Positions 4,884-9,278 of a stretch of DNA of 9,278 nucleotides are shown one piece after another (the stretch's first letter is position 1; every line of letters begins with the position of its first letter). The stretch is from Rubrivivax sp. (GTDB lineage: Bacteria > Pseudomonadota > Gammaproteobacteria > Burkholderiales > Burkholderiaceae_C). The stretch is taken from contig JADZCL010000242.1 of the NCBI GenBank assembly GCA_020851615.1, positions 1-9,278 of the forward strand, in the 5' to 3' direction. The notes below the pieces were generated by a model. It was not told the origin of the DNA. It saw nothing but the letters and a program-made list of their open reading frames with translations, and did not search any database. Both the position numbers and the translations under genes were made by a program.

Positions 4884-7532
4884 GTGACGGCCACCGGCCC
4901 TGCGGCCCGCCCAGCGCCCGAGTTGCTGGCTGCGCTGGCGCGCGCAGGCCCGGCGCTGGCCTTGCTGGACGGTGACGGGCGCATCACCTGGTGTTCGCAG
5001 GCTTTTGCAGAGGCGGTCGGCGGCGAGGCCGCGGCACTGCAGGGAACGCGAGGCAGCGCCTGGATTGACCCGCAGCATGCAGCGCTGCACACACGCTGGC
5101 ACCTGCACGAACAAGAACTCGGCGGCGGTGGTGCGCTCTGGCATCTGCAACCCCCGCTGTCGGCCGAAGTCGCACGCCTGCACGGCACAGTGGCCGACCT
5201 GCACGAGCGCATCGAACTGCTGCAGGAGTTCTGCAACGCCGGCATCTGGGAACGTGACCCGGTGACGATGGCCGGGCAGTGGGACGCGCAGATGTACCGC
5301 ATCTTCGGCCTGCCGGTGCCGCCACCGGGCACGCCATCGCCCGCCTACGCCGAAGCCTCGCAGCGCTTCTTCCAGGAGGACCGCGAACCGAACCGGCTCT
5401 CCCCCTCGCTGGCCCGGCCGGGCGCCTACTCCACACGACTGCGGCTGCGCCGCAGCGATGGCCAGATCCGGCACATCCATTCCCAGTGGCGAGTCTTCCA
5501 CGACGCACAGGGGCATGCGGTGCGTGTGCTGGGCGTCAACATCGACGATACCGAGACCTACGCGCAGGCGGTGCGCACGCAGCAGATCACGCACCGGCTC
5601 GAGTCGGCCGCCGAGGCCGCGCGCATCGGCCTGTGGTCCTCGCTGATCGCTGACGACGCTGTTCCGGACTGGAACCTGCGCAACTACGAGCTCTTCGGCC
5701 TGGATCCCACGCAGGGGCCGCTGCGCCTGGGTGAGTGGCTGCGCCGCTGCACCCACCCCGACGACCGGGCGCGCGTGGCCGAGCTGGGCACGCGCTGGGC
5801 CCGCGGAGGGTCGGGACCGTTCGAGATCGAGTTCCGCGCCGTGCCCCCCGACGGGCGCGTGCGCTGGCTGATCACGCGCGGGCTGATCACGCACGCCGGC
5901 GACGCGCCTGCGCGCATGGAGGGCGTGACCATCGACGTCACCGAGCAACACGAAACGCAGCAGCGCCTGCGCGAATCGAGCCAGCGCATCGAGCTTGCCG
6001 TCGGCGCGCTGGGCATGGGCACCTGGGAGTTGCCCGCGGATACCGGCGTGATGCACTGGGACACGGCGATGTTCCGCCTGCGCGGCGTGGACTCGCCGGC
6101 GCGCGACATCAGCCGCGAGGAGATCTGGTCCTATCTGCACCCGGACGATCACGCCCGCATCATCCCAGCGCAGATGCGGTCCCTCGAGCGCCAGGAGGGC
6201 TGGAGCAGCAGCTTTCGCGTCGTCTGGCCCGACGGCACGGTACGCTGGCTGGCCTCGCGTTCGCAGGTCATGCTCGATCCGCTGGGGCAGCCGACCCGGC
6301 GCTTCGGGCTCAACTGGGACATCACCGAGCTCATGCAGGTCGAGCAGGCCCTGCGCGAGCGCGAGCTGGCGCTGGACGCCAGTCGCGCCAAGTCGCGCTT
6401 CCTCTCGCGCATCAGCCACGAGCTGCGCACGCCACTGAATGCGGTGCTCGGCTTCACGCAGCTCCTGCGCAGCCAGGCCGAGGGGCAAACGGCCGCGGAA
6501 CGCCAGAACTGGCTGGCGCACATCGACGATGCGGGGCGGCTGCTGCTGGCCCTGATCGACGACGTGCTCGACCTCTCACGCGCCGAGGCCGGTGACCTGC
6601 GCCTGGAACCGCAGAGCGTGGCCGTGGCCGATCTCGTGCGCGGCGCGGTGTCGCTCGTCGAGCAGCAGGCGCAGGCCCAGGGCGTGGCACTGCACGTCGA
6701 TCCGCTGCCGCCCGGACACGTCCACGCCGACCCGCTGCGGGCGCGCCAGGTGCTCCTGAACCTGCTCTCCAACGCCATCAAGTACCGGCGGGTGGCCGGT
6801 GGCGCCTGGGTACGCATGGAGGTCCAGCCCGCAGGCGACACCTTCCGGTTCACGGTATCGGACAACGGCCGCGGGATAGCCCCCGAGCAGCTGCAGGCCG
6901 CCTTCGAGCCCTTCAACCGCCTGGGCGCGGAGCGCCTGGGCATCGAGGGCACCGGCATCGGCCTGGCGATCGCCAAGCTCCTGGTCGAGCAGATGCAGGG
7001 CCGCATCACCGTGCGCAGTCAAGTGGGCGAAGGCTCGAGCTTCTCGTTCACGCTGCCGGCAGCGCAGGCCGTGCAGGCGCCTGTGCCGCCGCCAGCGCCA
7101 CTGGCGCCACCCCTGCCGGGCGTCGCTGCGGCTGCCGACCGCGCTGCAGGCCCTGCGCCCCGGCGCGTGCTCTACATCGAGGACAACGCGGTCAACGCGC
7201 TGCTGGTGAGCGAGCTGCTGGCTGGCCACGCCTGGGTGAAGCTGGAGATTGCCGTCGATGGCAAGAGTGGCCTGGAGCAGGCACGCGCGCAGCCGCCCGA
7301 TCTGGTGCTGCTGGACATGCAGTTGCCCGACATGAGCGGGCTGGCCGTGCTCGCTGTCCTGCAGGCGGACGCCGCGACTGCGCATGTGCCCTGTGTGGCG
7401 CTGTCGGCCAACGCGATGCCCGACGACATCGAGGCCGCACGCACGGCCGGGGTCGTCGACTACTGGACCAAGCCGATCGCGTTCCCGGAATTCCTCAGCA
7501 AGCTCGCCGCACTGCTGGCGACCACGGCCTGA
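4884..7532 (+). CDS. Soluble multi-PAS hybrid sensor histidine kinase/response regulator
   Basis: 882 residues from a GTG start, with GGAG (4874-4877) six bases upstream; the frame is closed by a stop at 4815, so no earlier start fits. Domains in order: a degenerate PAS (about 14-85), a short helical linker, three PAS_3-like PAS/PAC units (about 110-225, 236-355, 365-485), HisKA with phospho-acceptor H512 in SHELRTP, HATPase_c (about 612-725) with N630, DNGRG (660-664) and GTGIG (689-693), a Pro/Ala-rich linker (726-758), and a receiver (about 761-880) with E766/D767, phospho-acceptor D811, S841 and K863. All catalytic residues are present. No membrane segment or signal peptide is seen, so it should sense a cytoplasmic signal. 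There is no HTH or Hpt domain, so it must signal through a partner elsewhere, and its ligand is unknown. No cognate regulator gene is adjacent. The next gene converges on it with a 22-bp gap. Confidence 0.92.
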   Translation: MTATGPAARPAPELLAALARAGPALALLDGDGRITWCSQAFAEAVGGEAAALQGTRGSAWIDPQHAALHTRWHLHEQELGGGGALWHLQPPLSAEVARLHGTVADLHERIELLQEFCNAGIWERDPVTMAGQWDAQMYRIFGLPVPPPGTPSPAYAEASQRFFQEDREPNRLSPSLARPGAYSTRLRLRRSDGQIRHIHSQWRVFHDAQGHAVRVLGVNIDDTETYAQAVRTQQITHRLESAAEAARIGLWSSLIADDAVPDWNLRNYELFGLDPTQGPLRLGEWLRRCTHPDDRARVAELGTRWARGGSGPFEIEFRAVPPDGRVRWLITRGLITHAGDAPARMEGVTIDVTEQHETQQRLRESSQRIELAVGALGMGTWELPADTGVMHWDTAMFRLRGVDSPARDISREEIWSYLHPDDHARIIPAQMRSLERQEGWSSSFRVVWPDGTVRWLASRSQVMLDPLGQPTRRFGLNWDITELMQVEQALRERELALDASRAKSRFLSRISHELRTPLNAVLGFTQLLRSQAEGQTAAERQNWLAHIDDAGRLLLALIDDVLDLSRAEAGDLRLEPQSVAVADLVRGAVSLVEQQAQAQGVALHVDPLPPGHVHADPLRARQVLLNLLSNAIKYRRVAGGAWVRMEVQPAGDTFRFTVSDNGRGIAPEQLQAAFEPFNRLGAERLGIEGTGIGLAIAKLLVEQMQGRITVRSQVGEGSSFSFTLPAAQAVQAPVPPPAPLAPPLPGVAAAADRAAGPAPRRVLYIEDNAVNALLVSELLAGHAWVKLEIAVDGKSGLEQARAQPPDLVLLDMQLPDMSGLAVLAVLQADAATAHVPCVALSANAMPDDIEAARTAGVVDYWTKPIAFPEFLSKLAALLATTA
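5866..5895 (+). repeat. 15-bp in-frame tandem duplication inside the third PAS domain
   Basis: GGCTGATCACGCGCG (5866-5880) is followed directly by GGCTGATCACGCACG (5881-5895), 14 of 15 bases identical. It encodes LITRG-LITHA, around residues 329-338, within a beta strand and turn of the PAS core. It keeps the frame, so it looks like a small duplication rather than damage. Confidence 0.6.
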
Positions 7533-7554
7533 GCGCAGCGCGACATCCAGAGCG

Positions 7555-8373
7555 TCAGCGCGCCTGCAACGCCTGCAGTCGCACCCGCAGCGCCGCCTCG
7601 TTGAGCGCGCCCACATGCGCTCCGATCCTCTGCCCACCGGCGTCGACGAAGAGCGTGGTCGGCAGCGCCGGCGAGCCCACCGCCGGCCCGAGCGCCGACG
7701 CCCGATCGAGGTAGACGTCGCGCAAGTTCAGACCCTCGCGCGCCAGCCAGGCCCGGGCGACCGCGGCCGATTCGCCCTGGTTGACGAACACGAAGCGCAC
7801 CCCCTGCTCACGCAGCTGGGCCGCGGCAAACGCCGGCATCTCCGCGCGGCACGGCCCGCACCAGCTCGCCCAGAGGTTGACGACCAGCGGCCGGCCATCG
7901 CGCAGCGCAGGAAGCGATGCGGGAGCGCCCGCCTCCAGCGGCGCCAGCGCCAGCGCCGGCAACTGGGCCTGGCGCGACTGGCGCACAAGCACGGCCTCAC
8001 CGGCCGCCAGCCACACCAGCAGCCCGGCTGCCGCCGACCACGCCAGCGGCCTGCGCCACGCTGGATGGGCCGCCACGCGCACCAGCAGCACCGCCAGTGC
8101 TGCGGTCACGCCGGCGGGCGCAAGCCAGCCGCCGTCGCGGACATCGAGCACCGCAGCGGGGCTGTGCGCATAGGCGTCCAGGTGGCGCAGCACATGCAGC
8201 AGGCGGGCAACGAGCAGGCCCAGCGCCAGGGCCAGCCACAGGCTGCCGGCGAGAGCCTCCCGCTGCGCCCGCGGCGCCACCAGCCGCAGCACAAGCAGCG
8301 CCACCGCGAGCGCCAGGGCCAGCAGCAGCGGCGCCAGCGGCAGGGCCAGTGGGCCGACGGCCAGGCTCAGCAT
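7555..8373 (-). CDS. Membrane protein with N-terminal Lgt-like helices and C-terminal TlpA-type thioredoxin domain
   Basis: 272 residues from the ATG at 8373. The N-terminal 130 residues hold about four hydrophobic helices (roughly 9-31, 42-60, 84-101, 108-126). The pattern RLLHVLRHLDAY, then VLDVRDGGWLAPAG, resembles part of prolipoprotein diacylglyceryl transferase (Lgt), but the family's catalytic HGG is absent. The C-terminal half (about 140-272) is a thioredoxin fold with WCGPC (171-175; C172 and C175) and cis-proline P238 in LPTTLF. This is a TlpA/ResA-like disulfide reductase, probably facing the periplasm and acting on cysteines of exported or cytochrome proteins. It lies 17 bases after the roadblock gene stop and is likely in the same transcript. 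Only a weak GGCGGG precedes the start. The TlpA assignment is firm; the Lgt origin of the membrane part is inference by eye. Confidence 0.87.
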   Translation of the reverse strand: MLSLAVGPLALPLAPLLLALALAVALLVLRLVAPRAQREALAGSLWLALALGLLVARLLHVLRHLDAYAHSPAAVLDVRDGGWLAPAGVTAALAVLLVRVAAHPAWRRPLAWSAAAGLLVWLAAGEAVLVRQSRQAQLPALALAPLEAGAPASLPALRDGRPLVVNLWASWCGPCRAEMPAFAAAQLREQGVRFVFVNQGESAAVARAWLAREGLNLRDVYLDRASALGPAVGSPALPTTLFVDAGGQRIGAHVGALNEAALRVRLQALQAR

Positions 8374-8390
8374 GGCGCGCCCGCCGCGGC

Positions 8391-8792
8391 TCAGGCGGGA
8401 TTGAAGAGCTTCTCGATCGCCTGCGCCACCGCCTGCATGCCGACGATCATCACGCCCAGCGTCGTGCCGCTGGCCGCCCCCATCAGGATCAGGTGCCCCC
8501 CCGGCTTGGCAACCTTGACGCCCAGCACCTGGAAGTCACCCGCCTTCAGCGTCAGCAGGTCCATGGACTGCACACCCGGGTCGGGGTTGAGTTCGCTGAC
8601 GGTGGCGTCACCCACCGCCAGCAGCGAGCCCGAAAGTGCCGCCAGCTTGCCAACCTGCTTCTCGTCGACGCCAAGCGAGCAGATGTTGAAGCCGTCGGGC
8701 GTGCACAGGACAGCGGCCATCAGGCGCGGGATGCGCCGCGGCAGCTCCTGCATGGCCGGCAGCACGTAGCGTCCGAGGGCTTCGGATTCCAT
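8391..8792 (-). CDS. Roadblock/LC7-domain protein (MglB-like GTPase regulator)
   Basis: 133 residues from the ATG at 8792, chosen because AAGGAG sits seven bases upstream. The small alpha/beta protein shows the roadblock pattern: an N-terminal helix (LGRYVLPAMQELPRRIP), the strand MAAVLCTPDGFNI with its turn, the helix VGKLAALSGSLLAVGDA, strands DLLTLKAGDFQVLGVKV and HLILMGAA, and a last amphipathic helix (GMQAVAQAIEKLFNP). Bacterial roadblock proteins such as MglB usually act as dimeric activators or partners of a small Ras-like GTPase. The gene directly upstream on the same strand encodes such a GTPase, which supports that role. The distance from the GTPase stop to this start is 87 bases and includes a GC-rich hairpin. 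A longer in-frame GTG start at 8873 adds a Pro/Ala-rich tail without a binding site and was not used. Confidence 0.86.
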   Translation of the reverse strand: MESEALGRYVLPAMQELPRRIPRLMAAVLCTPDGFNICSLGVDEKQVGKLAALSGSLLAVGDATVSELNPDPGVQSMDLLTLKAGDFQVLGVKVAKPGGHLILMGAASGTTLGVMIVGMQAVAQAIEKLFNPA

Positions 8793-8797
8793 GACCC

Positions 8798-8803
8798 AAC
8801 TCC
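8798..8803 (-). promoter_or_regulatory. Strong ribosome binding site fixing the roadblock gene start
   Basis: On the minus strand this region reads CAAGGAGTTGGGTC before the ATG at 8792. The AAGGAG core with ideal spacing settles the start over the upstream GTG at 8873. Confidence 0.7.
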
Positions 8804-8820
8804 TTGTCGAATCCAGGGGT

Positions 8821-8834
8821 GGCGGACGACCGCC
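8821..8834 (-). other. GC-rich hairpin in the GTPase-roadblock spacer
   Basis: On the coding (minus) strand GGCGG-TCGT-CCGCC forms a 5-bp all-GC stem with a 4-base loop, 18 bases upstream of the roadblock ribosome binding site and after the GTPase stop. No T-run follows, so it is not a classic terminator. It could affect message processing or the relative yield of the two proteins. Confidence 0.35.
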
Positions 8835-8879
8835 CAGCAGCGCGAGGGCAGCGGCGGGCGCGACGGGCATCACACCCGC

Positions 8880-9278
8880 TCAGGCCTGCATGGGCGAGAA
8901 CGGTGTGCTCAGGGCCACCATGATCGCCTGCATCACGCTGGCCGGCTCGCGCGGATCGGCAGTGATGACGGGCGCCAGCGGGTGATAGCGCGCAGCCAGC
9001 CGCCGATACGGTTCGAGCTCGTGATCGGGCGCCTGCGGCGAGACGCGCGTCACCGCCACCGCCAGCCGCGTCACCGCCTTGCGTGCGGCCAGCGCGTCGA
9101 GCCAGAAGTGGCCCTCGGCCAGCGCGTTGGCACGGTTGCCGAACAGCCAGAGCACGACGGCCGAGCTCTGCGGCAGCAGCGCGTCCCACATGGCGTTGAA
9201 GCGCTCCTGCCCCGGCACGCCGAAGAGCCCCACGCGCGCGCCGTCGGGGAACTGCCATTCGCCGTAGTCGAAACCGAC
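8880..9278 (-). CDS. Small MglA-like GTP-binding protein, 5' end off window
   Basis: Only the C-terminal 132 residues are visible; the P-loop lies off the right edge. The visible part opens with VGFDYGEW, the family's switch I strand region, then the G3 motif VGLFGVPGQERF. There the Ras-type DTAGQ is replaced by a VPGQ form, as in MglA-type GTPases (TVPGQ). The G4 position NKxD appears as VTRVS, a strongly altered nucleotide-specificity motif. The C-terminus has PVITADPRE (a G5-like region) and a last helix. The protein should cycle between GTP and GDP states with the downstream roadblock protein as partner. The role in the cell, polarity or motility by analogy to MglA/MglB, is not shown. No Cys-based lipid signal is seen at its end (STPFSPMQA). 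Confidence 0.82.
   Translation of the reverse strand, partial: VGFDYGEWQFPDGARVGLFGVPGQERFNAMWDALLPQSSAVVLWLFGNRANALAEGHFWLDALAARKAVTRLAVAVTRVSPQAPDHELEPYRRLAARYHPLAPVITADPREPASVMQAIMVALSTPFSPMQA

Noticed and set aside
4818..6521. 567-residue minus-strand open frame opposite the histidine kinase
   Set aside because: It is antisense to a kinase with intact PAS and HisKA domains; it has no recognisable domain and shows GC-skewed composition.
7533..7554. Bidirectional terminator between the convergent kinase and thioredoxin genes
   Set aside because: The 22-base gap holds no stable stem or T-run.
7384..8769. 461-residue plus-strand open frame through the thioredoxin gene
   Set aside because: It has Gln/Arg/His-rich composition without domains; the minus strand carries WCGPC and roadblock signatures.
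8793..8873. N-terminal extension of the roadblock protein to a GTG at 8873
   Set aside because: It has no ribosome binding site, an Ala/Pro-rich sequence, and would bury the strong AAGGAG that serves the ATG at 8792.

Overview
The window is a GC-rich bacterial chromosome segment, about 75% G+C in the coding lines I counted by hand. The gene families and their phylogenetic flavour (paired TldD/TldE-like proteins, a multi-PAS hybrid kinase, a GTPase/roadblock pair, a membrane-anchored TlpA-like thioredoxin) suggest a betaproteobacterium of the Burkholderiales type. That placement is inference from protein style and composition; there is no rRNA or other marker here. I saw no tRNA, rRNA, CRISPR array or insertion sequence.

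Left part (1-3868): a minus-strand PLP-dependent cysteine synthase/cysteine desulfhydrase family gene runs off the left edge. It is divergently oriented, across about 120 bp, from a two-gene plus-strand operon. That operon encodes a TldD-type metallopeptidase with an intact HExxxH zinc site and its TldE/PmbA-type partner, which lacks that site. Together they should form a heterodimeric peptidase.

Middle (3869-4883): an inserted-looking segment carries a VapBC type II toxin-antitoxin module with a 4-base overlap. It has a good ribosome binding site, a candidate promoter with an overlapping inverted repeat, and clearly lower G+C (about 59%) than its flanks. An imperfect 14-bp direct repeat brackets the segment.

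Right part (4884-9278): a plus-strand 882-residue soluble hybrid histidine kinase has several PAS domains, HisKA, HATPase and a C-terminal receiver. It converges, with only 22 bp between stop codons, on a minus-strand operon. In transcription order this operon is a small MglA-like GTPase (5' end off the window), a roadblock/LC7 protein (MglB-like), and a membrane protein that joins a degenerate Lgt-like four-helix domain to a TlpA-type thioredoxin domain with a WCGPC site. The first two should work as a GTPase and its regulator; the link to the membrane thioredoxin is unexplained.

The most unusual items are the GTPase-roadblock-thioredoxin operon with its Lgt-derived membrane module, the adjacent TldD/TldE pair next to a toxin-antitoxin island, and the bracketing repeats of that island. 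None of these proves a new system.
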